The notes beneath the pieces were generated by a model. It worked only from the letters and a program-made list of their open reading frames with translations, ran no database searches and was not told the origin of the DNA. From NCBI RefSeq assembly GCF_002259405.1, contig NZ_NPFW01000022.1, positions 310,001 to 374,000 of the forward strand: a DNA stretch of 64,000 nt. Reading direction: 5' to 3'. Origin of the DNA: Rhodococcus sp. 14-2483-1-2. GTDB taxonomy: Bacteria > Actinomycetota > Actinomycetes > Mycobacteriales > Mycobacteriaceae. Positions 42,411 to 57,577 of this stretch are shown piece after piece (positions within the stretch are counted from its first letter, which is position 1; the number at the start of each line of letters is the position of its first letter). The position numbers and the translations under genes are program-made.

Positions 42411-44435
42411 TCAACCGATTCGAATCGGGTCTATCTGAACCCGCACTCCCGCACCGAGTTTCTTGGCGCTACGGGACGCCTGCGCGGTGGCCAGCGCCCG
42501 CGCCAACGCCGCCCCGGTGCTCCGCGGCACGCGTATCAACAGCCGCTGCACATCACCGGGAAGTACGTCCTCACCGCTGCCCGCAGGTGCCCGTTGGCCG
42601 TCCGGCAGATCGACGGGTCCGAGTATTTCCACTGCCTCGGGCAGATCTGCGCTCTCCACCAACGCAGTGATCGCATCGGTGGTTCCGTCGATCGCCGCGA
42701 CGTGCACGGCGGGTGGGAACCGTACCTCGACTCGCTCGTCCAACTGACTTCTGGCGTGCCACAGCGGATCCCAGCGAACCAGCGCCTGCACCGTGGGTAT
42801 CTCGGATTCGGCGACGACGACCACTCGGCCACCTGCCGCACCCGGCCGGACCAAGGCGGCGGCCGTCATCCACCGACGCAGTGTTTCCTCTGCCGCGCGC
42901 AGGTCTGCCCGGCCGAGCAGCGCCCAGCCGTCCAGCAAGAGGGCAGCGCCGTACCCACCGTCGACCGTCGGTTCGGCACCGACGGTGGACACGACGAGAC
43001 CGGCACCCGGCTGGACGGCGTCGAGCACGGCGGCACCTCCCGAGTTGTGTACCGGTACGCCGGGAAATGCCCGTCCGAGTTCCTCGGCGGTGCGGCCCGC
43101 TCCGATCACGACCGCACGCAGGTTGCGTGATCCGCATACCGTGCACCGATGCGCGGTGTCGGCGATTCCACACCACGAGCACGTCGGACTGCCCGCTCCG
43201 TCGCTGCCCGGGGCGGAGGGCAGCGCCAGCGGCCCGTTGCACCGGCGACACCGAGCCGGGTGCCGACACTTGGCACACGCCAGTGACGGTACGTATCCGC
43301 CGCGCGGAACTTGAACCAGCACAGGCGAATCGGCCTTCAGTGCGGCTCGCGCCGCCTCGAACGCGATCGCGGGCAACCGGGCGACACGGGCTGCCGGATC
43401 CCGCGCGAGCGCATGGTCAGAGTCCGCCAAGGCCACCACATGGGGTTGACGCTCACGGACCAGCTCGCGGGAGGCCACCAGGTCGTGTGCCCAACCGGAA
43501 TCCACGAGAGCTTCCGCCTCCGCCGTCCGTGAATGTCCTCCGATCACCACTGCTGCCCCTGACACGTGCGCCCGAAGCAACGCCACTTCTCTGGCGTGCG
43601 GATACGGTGATCTGGGCTCGGCGAAACTGTCGTCACCGTCGTCCCAGATGGCAATCATGCCGAGAGTGGACACCGGCGCGAACACGGCGCTGCGTGTCCC
43701 CACCACGACGACCGGGCCCGATCGCAGACCACGCAACCATTGCCGATACCGCTTCGCCGGGCCCAGTCCGGCGGACAGCGCCACCACCCGGTCGGCACCG
43801 AGCAGGGTCACACAGGCCGTCTCCAGTCGATCGAGGTCTCGCTGATCGGCTACCACCACCACCGCGGAACGACCGCCTGCCACGGTCACGGCAGCGGCCT
43901 CCGCCAATCGCACCGGCCACCGCTCACCGGGCAACGCCTGCCATACCGCTCGCGGTACGCGTCCCGATGCCAACGCATCGAGGAAGTTCGAGCCGTGGGT
44001 GTAGGCCGACCAGGCTGCCCGGTCGATGTCGGGCTCGACGGGCGGCTCGACGACAGGTGTCTGCTCCGCCTCGACTCGGGCATGGCGAGCCGGGATCGCC
44101 AGACGCAGCACATCCGCTCTGGTCCCGGCATACCGATCGGCCACCGCCTCGGCCAGTTCCGCGATCTCCGGGGTCAGAACTCGCTCCGCCGACACCACCC
44201 GATCGAGCCAGCCGAGCTTGCCGGAGTGCTCGGTCTCTGCCAGTCTCGCCAGCACGAAACCGTCGACCAATCGTCCTGCGAACCGCACCCGAACTCGGAC
44301 ACCGGGCTGAGCATCACTGCTCACCTCCTCGGGAACGAGGTAGTCGAACTCGCGGTCGAGATGCGGCAGCGGCAACATCGGGAGAATGCGCGCGATCGGA
44401 AGATCCGACGCCGCCACCCGCGCTACGCCTGCCAC
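42411..44435 (-). CDS. priA: PriA-like primosomal protein N' lacking Walker A
   Basis: PriA restarts stalled replication forks in other bacteria. The 674-residue protein has the N-terminal 3'-DNA-binding domain (LPHLDREFDYLVPEE), a helicase-like core and the zinc-binding cysteines in CAKCRHPARCRRC and CSWCGIADTAHRCTVCG. The helicase core has no recognisable GxxxxGK[ST] Walker A (that region reads AVTVAGGRSAVVVVADQ) and no DExH (IAIWDDGDDSF), as in mycobacterial PriA. ATPase-driven unwinding is therefore doubtful. The GTG at 44435 has GAGGAGG upstream. The C-terminus VRVQIDPIRIG matches actinobacterial homologues. Confidence 0.92.
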   Translation of the reverse strand: MAGVARVAASDLPIARILPMLPLPHLDREFDYLVPEEVSSDAQPGVRVRVRFAGRLVDGFVLARLAETEHSGKLGWLDRVVSAERVLTPEIAELAEAVADRYAGTRADVLRLAIPARHARVEAEQTPVVEPPVEPDIDRAAWSAYTHGSNFLDALASGRVPRAVWQALPGERWPVRLAEAAAVTVAGGRSAVVVVADQRDLDRLETACVTLLGADRVVALSAGLGPAKRYRQWLRGLRSGPVVVVGTRSAVFAPVSTLGMIAIWDDGDDSFAEPRSPYPHAREVALLRAHVSGAAVVIGGHSRTAEAEALVDSGWAHDLVASRELVRERQPHVVALADSDHALARDPAARVARLPAIAFEAARAALKADSPVLVQVPRGGYVPSLACAKCRHPARCRRCNGPLALPSAPGSDGAGSPTCSWCGIADTAHRCTVCGSRNLRAVVIGAGRTAEELGRAFPGVPVHNSGGAAVLDAVQPGAGLVVSTVGAEPTVDGGYGAALLLDGWALLGRADLRAAEETLRRWMTAAALVRPGAAGGRVVVVAESEIPTVQALVRWDPLWHARSQLDERVEVRFPPAVHVAAIDGTTDAITALVESADLPEAVEILGPVDLPDGQRAPAGSGEDVLPGDVQRLLIRVPRSTGAALARALATAQASRSAKKLGAGVRVQIDPIRIG

Positions 44436-44476
44436 CGCACCTCCTCCTCGATTCTCACCCCACACTCGATGTCGGA

Positions 44477-44491
44477 GCACCGAGCCGGTGC
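44477..44491. terminator. Small hairpin between metK and priA
   Basis: GCACCG-AGC-CGGTGC, a 6-bp stem with a three-base loop, lies in the 90-base gap downstream of metK and upstream of priA. It could be a weak terminator or part of the priA leader. Confidence 0.35.
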
Positions 44492-44525
44492 GAGCAGGGT
44501 ACGTGCAGAACGGTCGAAGCCGAAC

Positions 44526-45740
44526 TCAGAGTCCGGCGGCCTCGCGAAGCTTGCCGGCGCGATCGGTGGACTCCCACGGCAGATCGATGTCGGTGCGGCC
44601 GAAGTGACCGTAGGCCGCAGTGGGCGCGTAGATCGGTCGGAGCAGATCAAGATCACGAATGATGGCACCGGGACGTAGATCGAACACCTCGCTGATCGCC
44701 GCCTGGATACGCGCGGGATCGGTCTTCTCGGTGCCGAACGTCTCGACGAACAACCCGACCGGTGCAGCCTTGCCGATGGCGTACGCCACCTGGACCTCGA
44801 TGCGATCCGCCAGCCCGGCGGCCACAGCGTTCTTCGCAACCCAGCGCATCGCGTAGGCAGCACTGCGGTCGACCTTGGACGGGTCCTTGCCGGAGAACGC
44901 GCCACCGCCGTGCCGTGCCATGCCGCCGTAGGTGTCGACGATGATCTTGCGACCGGTCAGCCCGGCGTCACCCATCGGCCCACCGAGCACGAACTTTCCG
45001 GTGGGATTGACCAACAGACGCACATTCGACGTGTCCAGCGTCGGCACGTCCAACTCGGCGAGCACCGACCCGAGCACCCTCTCCCGAATATCGGGAGTGA
45101 GCAGGTTGTCGAGATCGATGTCGGCCGCGTGCTGAGTCGAGATCACCACGGTGTCGAGGCGAACGGCGTTGTCACCGTCGTATTCGATCGTCACCTGCGT
45201 CTTGCCGTCGGGACGCAGGTACGGCAGCACCCCACTCTTGCGGACCTCGGTCAGCCGCCGAGAAAGCCGGTGCGCCAACGCGATCGGCAACGGCATCAGC
45301 TCGGGAGTGTCGGTGTTGGCGTAGCCGAACATCAACCCCTGATCCCCCGCGCCCTGACGGTCGATCTCGTCGTCGGACAGTCCTTCGACTCGGGCCTCGT
45401 GCGAATGATCTACGCCCTGAGCGATCTCGGGAGACTGCGCGCCGATCGCAACGTTGACACCGCAGGAATTTCCGTCGAACCCCTTGGCCGACGAGTCGTA
45501 CCCGATCTCGAGCACCTTCTCGCGCACGATCTTGGGGATGTCGGCATACGCGGTGGTGTTGACCTCACCCGCGACATGCACCTGACCGGTGGTGACCAGA
45601 GTCTCCACGGCCACCCGGGCACGCGGATCCTCCGTCAACAGTGCATCGAGAATCGAATCGCTGATGGCGTCACAGATCTTGTCGGGATGACCCTCTGTGA
45701 CGGACTCGCTGGTGAAAAGCCGACTACCGGACTTGATCAC
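44526..45740 (-). CDS. metK: S-adenosylmethionine synthase
   Basis: MetK makes S-adenosylmethionine from methionine and ATP. The 404-residue enzyme has the ATP-binding [19 protein letters not shown] at the N-terminus, [12 protein letters not shown] and the P-loop-like [19 protein letters not shown], all diagnostic. The GTG at 45740 has GAGGAAG just upstream; similarity to homologues starts at once ([16 protein letters not shown]). A structured leader precedes it. It lies between coaBC and priA, as in mycobacteria. Confidence 0.97.
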   Translation of the reverse strand: MIKSGSRLFTSESVTEGHPDKICDAISDSILDALLTEDPRARVAVETLVTTGQVHVAGEVNTTAYADIPKIVREKVLEIGYDSSAKGFDGNSCGVNVAIGAQSPEIAQGVDHSHEARVEGLSDDEIDRQGAGDQGLMFGYANTDTPELMPLPIALAHRLSRRLTEVRKSGVLPYLRPDGKTQVTIEYDGDNAVRLDTVVISTQHAADIDLDNLLTPDIRERVLGSVLAELDVPTLDTSNVRLLVNPTGKFVLGGPMGDAGLTGRKIIVDTYGGMARHGGGAFSGKDPSKVDRSAAYAMRWVAKNAVAAGLADRIEVQVAYAIGKAAPVGLFVETFGTEKTDPARIQAAISEVFDLRPGAIIRDLDLLRPIYAPTAAYGHFGRTDIDLPWESTDRAGKLREAAGL

Positions 45741-45764
45741 GGACTTCCTCTCGACGCATGTTCC

Positions 45765-45796
45765 TGCCCGACCCGACGCCTCGCGCCGGTCGGGCA
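45765..45796 (-). promoter_or_regulatory. Stem-loop in the metK leader
   Basis: TGCCCGACC (45765-45773) pairs with GGTCGGGCA (45788-45796) around a 14-base loop, 25 bases before the metK start. Upstream, GATAAC may be the -10. It does not look like a known SAM riboswitch to me, so its role is open. Confidence 0.45.
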
Positions 45797-45922
45797 CTCC
45801 ACGAAAATTTGACGTTCCCTCGGTGTTATCGCCCCTGCCGGAGCCAGGCAAACCTCTACGGCACTACACGTGGTGCTCAGCACGGTAGCCGGTGCGACAT
45901 CGCTCGTGCACCCTCGGCATCA

Positions 45923-47173
45923 TCACGGATTCGAACTCGGTCGAGGACTCCGCGCGCCGAGCATCTGCGCTACCGAATCCAGTACGCGGCTCGCGAGCAA
46001 GGCTTTGGAGCCCTCGCCGAGTGCAGCCTCGGAACCGTCGGACCCGAGCAACCAGCCGTCGTTGTGGTCCACCTCGAATGCCTTGCCGTCACCGACCGCG
46101 TTGACCACGAGCAGGTCACAGCCCTTGCGTTCGAGCTTGGCCCGCGCATAGGTCAGCACGTCTCCGTCCGCGTCTCCGGTCTCGGCGGCGAATCCGACGA
46201 TGACCGTCGACGATTCGAGTTCTCCGTCGCGGCGAGCGGAAACGAGGCCGGCGAGTATGTCGTCGTTGCGAACCAGCGGGATCGACGACGGCTCGTTGGA
46301 ACCCTTCTTGATCTTGCTTCCTGCGATGGACTCCGGGCGGAAGTCGGCGACCGCGGCCGCCATCACCACTGCGTCGACACCGACGGCAAGTTTGCGAACG
46401 GCGTCCTGCATGTCCGACGCCGTCTTGACGTGCACCACGTCCACCGCGGCCGGCGCGTCGAGGTCGCTGGTGTACCCGGCGACCAGCGTCACCTGGGCTC
46501 CGCGTTGCGCGGCCACTCGCGCCAGGGCGTATCCCTGCTTTCCGGAGCTTCGATTGCCCAGAAAGCGGACCGGGTCGAGAGGCTCGCGAGTGCCGCCGGC
46601 AGACACCAGAACATGGCGTCCTTCGAGGTCCCGGGGAAGAGCATCCGCTCGCTCGGTCACCAGCATCGAGAGCGCGAAGATCTCGTCCGGCTCCGGCAGC
46701 CGACCCGACCCGGTGTCTCGCCCGGTCAGACGACCCGATGCAGGTTCGATCACGTGCGTACCGCGCGAGCGAAGGGTCGCGACGTTCGCGACCGTGGCGG
46801 GGTGCTCCCACATCTCCGTGTGCATCGCGGGAGCAAGCACCACCGGACACCGCGCGGTGAGCAGGGTGGCCGTCAGAAGGTCATCGGCACGTCCCCCGGC
46901 GATGCGGGCCATGAGGTCCGCAGTGGCGGGGGCGACGACGACGAGGTCCGCCTCCTGACCCAGGCGCACGTGCGGGACTTCCGGCACGTCCGCGAAGACC
47001 CCGGTCTGCACCGGTTGCCCGGACAGCGCCTCGAACGTCGCGCGCCCGACGAACTCCAGAGCGGACGCGGTCGGAATCACCCGTACCTGATGCCCGCTCT
47101 CGGTGAAACTGCGGATGAGCGAACAACTCTTGTAGGCGGCGATACCTCCGCCGACTCCGACGACAACGTGCAA
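45923..47173 (-). CDS. coaBC: Bifunctional CoaBC (phosphopantothenoylcysteine synthase/decarboxylase)
   Basis: CoaBC couples phosphopantothenate to cysteine and decarboxylates the product in CoA synthesis. The 416-residue protein has the FMN-dependent CoaC domain (VGVGGGIAAYKS, VVAPATADLMARIAGG, APAMHTEMW) in residues 1-190 and the CoaB domain (VLVSAGGTREPLDPVRFLGN, SSGKQGYALA, MAAAVADFRP) after it. The CoaC motif reads PAMH where many bacteria have PAMN, a common actinobacterial variant. The start appears to be TTG, with AGAGGA upstream. It follows rpoZ by 23 bases. Confidence 0.95.
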   Translation of the reverse strand: MHVVVGVGGGIAAYKSCSLIRSFTESGHQVRVIPTASALEFVGRATFEALSGQPVQTGVFADVPEVPHVRLGQEADLVVVAPATADLMARIAGGRADDLLTATLLTARCPVVLAPAMHTEMWEHPATVANVATLRSRGTHVIEPASGRLTGRDTGSGRLPEPDEIFALSMLVTERADALPRDLEGRHVLVSAGGTREPLDPVRFLGNRSSGKQGYALARVAAQRGAQVTLVAGYTSDLDAPAAVDVVHVKTASDMQDAVRKLAVGVDAVVMAAAVADFRPESIAGSKIKKGSNEPSSIPLVRNDDILAGLVSARRDGELESSTVIVGFAAETGDADGDVLTYARAKLERKGCDLLVVNAVGDGKAFEVDHNDGWLLGSDGSEAALGEGSKALLASRVLDSVAQMLGARSPRPSSNP

Positions 47174-47196
47174 GTCAGATGTCCTCTGTGAGGTTC

Positions 47197-47502
47197 TTAT
47201 TCGCCTTCGGTGTGCTCGAGGAGGTCCGCGTGGATCTCGCGGAGAGCGATCGACAGCGGCTTCTCCTGCAGACCCGGCTCGACCAGCGGTCCCACGTACT
47301 CGAGGATGCCGTCACCGAGCTGGTTGTAGTAGTCGTTGATCTGACGCGCACGCTTGGCTGCGTAGATCACGAGGGCGTACTTGGACGAGGTGCGGGCGAG
47401 CAGCTCGTCGATGGGCGGATTGGTGATGCCGAGCGGCGTGTCGTAGGCCGGCAGAGCGCTGCGTCCGTCGAAGTCGGAAACGGCCGCTGAAATGCTGCTC
47501 AC
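47197..47502 (-). CDS. rpoZ: RNA polymerase omega subunit
   Basis: Omega helps assemble the RNA polymerase beta' subunit. The 101-residue protein has the family core [20 protein letters not shown] and [17 protein letters not shown], and an acidic C-terminus. The GTG start at 47502 has AGGAGA eight bases upstream. It lies between gmk and coaBC in the order typical of actinobacteria. Confidence 0.96.
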   Translation of the reverse strand: MSSISAAVSDFDGRSALPAYDTPLGITNPPIDELLARTSSKYALVIYAAKRARQINDYYNQLGDGILEYVGPLVEPGLQEKPLSIALREIHADLLEHTEGE

Positions 47503-47574
47503 TGATGATCTCCTGAAATTGCATCGTTGGTGCTACGAACTAGCTGGTCGGGGCCTCGTGCGCCGTGAAACTGG

Positions 47575-48186
47575 TCAGCTGTTGCCGACCGACGACCTAC
47601 CGACCAACAAGGATACCAACTGTTCGCACGAATGGTCGACATCGGTATTGACAACCACCGTGTCGAACTCGTTCTGTGCGGCCAATTCCACCCGTGCGGT
47701 CTCGAGCCTCCGCTCGGTGGCCGCACTCTCCTCGGTCGCGCGTCCGACCAAGCGAGAGACCAGATCGTCCCACGTCGGTGGTGCCATGAACACCAGCAGA
47801 GCCTCGGGCTTGGACACCCGCACGGCACGGGCACCGGCAAGATCGAGCTCGAGCAACACCGGGCTGCCCGCCTCGAGCGCGGCCTCCACGGGTGCAGCCG
47901 GAGTCCCCGACCGCTGCAGGCCACCGTGAATGCTCGCCCACTCGAGCAGCTCGTCGTCGGCGATCATCCGATCGAACTCGCCGGCCGACACGAAGTGGTA
48001 ATCCTGACCGTCCACCTCGCCCGGCCGCGGCGATCGCGTCGTGACCGACACGCTGAAGACCAGCTCGGGCAGCGCCGCGCGAACGAGCCGAACGACACTG
48101 GACTTGCCGACGCCGGAGGGTCCGGACAGCACCACCAACCGGCCGCGCTTCGTCTCCGGGGCCGAGGTCGCCGCAGCGTCACTCAC
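47575..48186 (-). CDS. gmk: Guanylate kinase
   Basis: Gmk phosphorylates GMP to GDP. The 203-residue protein has the P-loop [10 protein letters not shown] near residue 22, the GMP-binding [20 protein letters not shown] and [13 protein letters not shown]. The GTG at 48186 lies five bases after the mihF stop; the frame is open further upstream through mihF but those residues are not Gmk-like. It is followed after 72 bases by rpoZ. Confidence 0.96.
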   Translation of the reverse strand: MSDAAATSAPETKRGRLVVLSGPSGVGKSSVVRLVRAALPELVFSVSVTTRSPRPGEVDGQDYHFVSAGEFDRMIADDELLEWASIHGGLQRSGTPAAPVEAALEAGSPVLLELDLAGARAVRVSKPEALLVFMAPPTWDDLVSRLVGRATEESAATERRLETARVELAAQNEFDTVVVNTDVDHSCEQLVSLLVGRSSVGNS

Positions 48187-48191
48187 CGCCG

Positions 48192-48512
48192 TCAGGCCTC
48201 GAAATCGAACTTCGTCAACAGCGCCTTGCGCTGCCGATCGCCGAGACCGCGCAGTCGTCGGGTGGGCGCGATCTCCAATTCCGTCATCAACTCCGCGGCC
48301 TTGACCTTGCCCACCTTCGGCAGGGCCTCGAGCAACGCGGAGACCTTCATCTTTCCGAGAATCTCGTCCGTCTCGGCATCTTTGAGCACCTGTTTGAGAT
48401 CGGTGCCGCCGCGCTTGAGGCGCTCCTTGAGCTCGGCGCGCGCTTTCCGTGCGATCGCTGCCTTCTCGAGGGCAGCGGCACGCTGCTCGGGGGTCAACTG
48501 GGGAAGGGCCAC
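48192..48512 (-). CDS. mihF: Mycobacterial-type integration host factor mIHF
   Basis: mIHF is a nucleoid-associated DNA-bending protein specific to actinobacteria, first found as the host factor for phage L5 integration. The 106-residue form starts [18 protein letters not shown] and contains the helix-two-turn-helix-like [29 protein letters not shown] 48512 has GAGGAA about six bases upstream and matches the short active form of the mycobacterial protein; longer upstream versions lack similarity. It heads mihF-gmk-rpoZ-coaBC. The 209-base gap to pyrF contains TACGGT as a tentative -10. Confidence 0.95.
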   Translation of the reverse strand: MALPQLTPEQRAAALEKAAIARKARAELKERLKRGGTDLKQVLKDAETDEILGKMKVSALLEALPKVGKVKAAELMTELEIAPTRRLRGLGDRQRKALLTKFDFEA

Positions 48513-48721
48513 TGTCGGTTCCTCCGTCTTCTCGTTCTGGGCGGTACGACGCACACGATCGTTGTCGGCACGTCGACCATCGGTGTTCCACTGCCACGGA
48601 CCACGGTCATCGGCGCTCCGCACCGGAGATCCGCACTGTTCGTCGGCAGCGCTAGCGACCGTACCGACGACTCGCGTTCACCGCTAACTCACCCCCGCGT
48701 GCCGGAGCGCAGCAGCGTCGA

Positions 48722-49548
48722 CTATGCGAGACCGGCTTCGATCTCGTCGCGCAACCGCATCGCCGCGTCGCGCAATGCCGTCACCGACGGTCCTGCGGCC
48801 AGGACACCCCGAGAGGAGTTGGGCAGCAACAGCTCACGCGAATCACGGAAGATCTCCGCGAGATCGGCCACCGTCGCTCCCTGCGCTCCCAGACCCGGCG
48901 CGAGTATGGGTCCGGTGTAGTTCGACAGGTCGAGACCGTGATCACGAGTGGCACCCACGACCAGGCCAAGCGTGTCGGCATCGATGCGATTACGCGTCGC
49001 CGCCGCGTCGACGATCGACTGAGCCACCGACCCGCCGTTCGACGTCGCCGCCTGCTGCAGAGCAGCGCCTTCCGCATTGGAGGTTCGAGCCAGCACGAAC
49101 AGACCTCGCTGGTGTCGCACTGCACGATCGACCGTCTCCCCCAGTGAATCCACACCCAGGTACGGCGACACCGTGACAGCATCCGAGGACAACGGAGAGT
49201 CGGGCTCGAGCCAGGCCTGTGCGTACGCATCCATCGTCGTGCCGATATCGCCGCGCTTGGCATCTGCGATCACCAGGGTGCCCGCGTCGCGCAACACACT
49301 GACGGTGCGCTCGAGGACCGCATACCCCGCGGATCCGTATGCCTCGAAGAACGCCACCTGAGGCTTGACGATCGCCACCTCACCGACGAACGCCTCGACG
49401 CAGAGCTCGGCGAACACCTCGAGACCGTCCGCCGAGCGTGGCAACTCCCACGCCTCGAGCAGCGCCGGATGCGGATCGATTCCGACACACAGTCGACCGC
49501 GCGCCGCGACCGCGGCGCGCAACCGATCCGACCAACTGCGATGATGGC

Positions 49549-49552
<4 letters not shown>
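48722..49552 (-). CDS. pyrF: Orotidine 5'-phosphate decarboxylase
   Basis: PyrF converts OMP to UMP, the final step of pyrimidine synthesis. At 276 residues it is the longer actinobacterial type, with [15 protein letters not shown] at the N-terminus, [12 protein letters not shown] and the catalytic [18 protein letters not shown]; the C-terminal [15 protein letters not shown] is also conserved. The GTG overlaps the carB stop (GTGA). It is the last gene of the pyr operon. Confidence 0.96.
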
Positions 49553-52922
<3,370 letters not shown>

Positions 52923-52923
<1 letters not shown>

Positions 52924-54053
52924 TACTTCTTCTCCTGAAGGACGCTGGTGAAACGGTCGAAGAGGTAGGCGGCGTCGTGCGGACCCGCCGCGGCCTCGGG
53001 GTGGTACTGCACCGAGAAGGCGCTGCCGCCGATCAGTTCGACGCCCTCGACGGTGCCGTCGTTGGCGCAGGTGTGGCTGATCCGGGCGCGGCCGAAGTCG
53101 GTGTCGAACTCCTCGCCCGCTTCGCCTTCGAGTGCGAATCCGTGGTTCTGCGCGGTGATCGCGATGCGACCGGTGGTGTGCTCGATGACCGGGATGTTCA
53201 TGCCGCGGTGGCCGAACTTCATCTTGTAGGTGCCACGGCCCAGTGCCCGCCCGAAGATCTGGTTGCCGAAGCAGATACCGAACAGCGGCAGCTCACGTTC
53301 GAGTACCTGCCTGGTCAACGCGACGCTGGTGTCGGCCGTGGCCGGGTCGCCCGGTCCGTTGGACAGGAAGACGCCGTCGGGGTTCAGTTCCAGAACCTGC
53401 TCGATGGAGGTGTTCGACGGCACCACGTGCACGCGGATACCGCGCTCGGCGAACATCCGCGGAGTGTTGGTCTTGATACCGAGATCGACTGCGACGACGG
53501 TGAATCGAGCGTCACCGGACGGCTCGATGGTGTAGCCCGCTCCGGTGGTCACTTCACCGGCGAGGTCGGCACCGAGCATCGACGGCTGGCCGACCACCTG
53601 CTCGAGCATCTCGTCCGAGGTGCCGAGCGCGTCACCCGAGAACACTCCCGCACGCATGGAGCCGCGGGTGCGCAGGTGCCGTACCAGGGCGCGTGTGTCG
53701 ATTCCGGCAATGCCCACGACGTTCTGGGCCTTGAGCTGATCCTGCAGCGTTCCGGTCGAGCGCCAGCTCGAGGTGCGGCGAGCCGGATCGCGGACGACGT
53801 ATCCGGCCACCCAGATCTTGTTGGGATCCTGGGCGCTCGCGGCTTCACCGTCCTCTTGGTTCCAGCCGGTGTTGCCGATCTGCGGCGCGGTCGCGACGAC
53901 GATCTGTCGGTGGTAGCTCGGGTCGGTGAGTGTCTCCTGGTAGCCGGTCATTCCGGTGCAGAACACGGCCTCGCCGAGGGTGCGCCCCTGTGCGCCGAAT
54001 GTGGTGCCGCGGAATGTCCGGCCGTCCTCCAGAACAAGAACTGCGCTGCTCAC
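52923..54053 (-). CDS. carA: Carbamoyl-phosphate synthase small chain (glutaminase)
   Basis: CarA releases ammonia from glutamine for CarB. The 376-residue protein has the N-terminal CarA domain ([17 protein letters not shown]) and a class I glutamine amidotransferase domain with the nucleophile in [14 protein letters not shown] and the catalytic HPE in [15 protein letters not shown] 54053 overlaps the upstream gene's stop and has AAGGAGG eight bases before it; an earlier start at 54095 would read into that gene. Confidence 0.97.
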
Positions 54054-54556
54054 GCGGTTTCCTCCTTGGTTTCTCCGGTGGAACTCGCTGTCCACACCGG
54101 GTAGATCTGCTTGTCGTCGGCCCTGAAGCCGGTGTCTATCTCGGTCCCCGTCGGCAACTCCCAGCGAATGACCAGGAGCCCGTCCTTGGTCATGACCTTG
54201 CCTGCCAACCCGCGTTCGGTGCGGATCGCGCGAATCGATTCGGCCGGAATCCAGATGGGAGATTCGCCGTCTCGGTCGAGCAGAATGCCCTTCTCGTGTC
54301 GCGACAGCTCACCGGTGGCGCGGTGGCCGATGTCGCCGACGGCGATGCGGTCCTGCCAGCTCGGCGCGATGGTGCTGCCGACGTACAGGCCTGTGCTGGG
54401 CTCGATGTGGGTGGCACCGAGATCCTGGGGCACGGCCGGGAAGTCGCCGATTCGCTCTTCCTGCCGCTTCTGGCGTCCGCGCCAACCCCAGAAGATCAGC
54501 GCGATCATCAGCGCCCAGAACAGGATGAATCCGATGACGATGAGAACTCTGTCCAC
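54050..54556 (-). CDS. PH-like domain membrane protein inside the pyr operon
   Basis: This 168-residue protein has one N-terminal membrane segment (VLIVIGFILFWALMIALIFW at about 4-23), a basic linker, and a soluble PH-like domain (TGELSRHEKGILLDRDG, PIWIPAESIRAIRTERGLAG). It matches a conserved mycobacterial protein found between pyrC and carA. No catalytic motif is seen and its role is unknown. It starts with GTG four bases after pyrC and overlaps carA (GTGA), so it is an integral part of the operon. Confidence 0.85.
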   Translation of the reverse strand: MDRVLIVIGFILFWALMIALIFWGWRGRQKRQEERIGDFPAVPQDLGATHIEPSTGLYVGSTIAPSWQDRIAVGDIGHRATGELSRHEKGILLDRDGESPIWIPAESIRAIRTERGLAGKVMTKDGLLVIRWELPTGTEIDTGFRADDKQIYPVWTASSTGETKEETA

Positions 54557-54560
54557 GGCT

Positions 54561-55873
54561 CTACTCCCCTGCCCTGTTCGCCACGACTCCGCCGCGAACG
54601 GTGATTCGTCCGCGCAACACGGTCGTGGTCACCTTCGAGGAGAAGGTCATGTCCTCGAACGGCGTGTTGTGCGCGACGCTGGCCAGCCTCTTGCCCGAGA
54701 CGGTCCAGCTCGCATTCGGGTCCACCAGCGTGAGATTGGCGATCTCGCCGACTTCGATGGGCCGCCCCTGATCGGCCAATCCGACGATCCGAGCGGGACG
54801 CTCGCTCATCACCCGCGCCACGCCGCGCCAATCGAGCAGTCCCGGGGTCACCATCGTGTCGACGACGATGGACAGTGCGGTTTCGAGCCCGAGCATCCCT
54901 GGCCGGGCGATCGAGAACTCACAGCACTTGTCCTGTTCGGCATGCGGAGCGTGATCGGTTGCCACACAATCGATCACACCGTCGGCCAAGCCCTTGCGCA
55001 GGGCCTCGACATCGGACTTCTCACGCAGCGGCGGGTTCACCTTGTTGATCGCGTCGTACGTCTCGAGCCGCGAATCGTCCAGCAGCAGGTGGTGCGGAGT
55101 GACCTCGGCGGTGATCGAAATGCCCTGTCCGCGTGCCCACTTCATCAACTCGACGGTTCCCGCGGTGGACGCATGGCAGATGTGCACTCGCGCACCGGCG
55201 TCCCGGGTCAGCAGCGCGTCCCGTGCGACGATCGATTCCTCTGCCGCGCGCGGCCAACCGGCCAGTCCGAGCCGCGCCGCAGTGGGCCCCTCGTGTGCGA
55301 CGGCACCGACGGTGAGCCTGGGCTCCTCGGCGTGCTGAGCGATGAGCACACCGAGTGAACTCGCGTACTCCAGCGCTCGACGCATGATCAGTGGATCGTC
55401 GACGCAGTGACCGTCGTCCGAGAACATCTTCACCCGGCCGATTCCCGCTGCCATCGTGGCCATCTCGGCGAGCTGCTTGCCCTTCAAACCGACGGTGATC
55501 GCACCCACCGGGTGGACATCGACGAGGCCGACTTCCTGTCCCCGACGCCAGACGTGATCGGTGACCACCACCGAGTCGGCAACCGGATCGGTGTTCGCCA
55601 TCGCGAACACGGCGGTGTAGCCACCCAGAGCCGCTGCTGCCGAACCGGATTCGATCGTTTCGGTGTCCTCGCGGCCGGGCTCGCGCAGGTGCGTGTGCAT
55701 GTCGACGAATCCGGGCAGCAGAATCTGGCCGCGGGCTTCGATCACCTCGGCATCGTCGGCGTCGAGGTCCGAACCGATTCCGACGATTTCTTCGCCGGTG
55801 ATCATCACGTCGGTTTCGGGTCCCTCGCCGTACAGAAGGACGCCGCGGAGCAGAACGGAGGTCGCAGGCGCGT

Positions 55874-55877
<4 letters not shown>
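54561..55877 (-). CDS. pyrC: Dihydroorotase
   Basis: PyrC closes carbamoyl aspartate to dihydroorotate. The 438-residue class I enzyme has the metal motif [17 protein letters not shown] near residue 57, further metal ligands in ICHAS and [14 protein letters not shown] sequence ([12 protein letters not shown]), and the catalytic Asp in CVATDHAPH. The GTG overlaps the pyrB stop (GTGA). Its position after pyrB is standard. Confidence 0.97.
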
Positions 55878-57474
<1,597 letters not shown>

Positions 57475-57503
57475 TTAAAGGATGTCTGACAAGAACTGCG
57501 TAG

Positions 57504-57533
57504 AGCCTAGCAACGCTCTGCGAACCATGACCA
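57504..57533 (-). promoter_or_regulatory. Candidate pyr operon promoter
   Basis: TAGGCT (57509-57504) on the minus strand with TGGTCA (57533-57528) 18 bases upstream. It overlaps the hairpin downstream of nusB and would give a leader of about 60 bases containing the PyrR loop. Confidence 0.45.
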
Positions 57534-57551
57534 GCAGGCTCGCAGAGCGTT
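57512..57551 (-). terminator. 12-bp hairpin after nusB
   Basis: AACGCTCTGCGA (57512-57523) and TCGCAGAGCGTT (57540-57551) form a perfect 12-bp stem with a 16-base loop, 26 bases downstream of the nusB stop. It probably ends the pepQ-efp-nusB transcript before the pyr promoter takes over. Confidence 0.65.
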
Positions 57552-57577
57552 CGGTCACATGAATGTCGGAGGTCCGA

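Noticed and set aside
45741..45922. Known SAM riboswitch before metK
   Set aside because: One hairpin is present, but I cannot identify the pseudoknot or conserved core of SAM-I, SAM-II or SAM-IV types.
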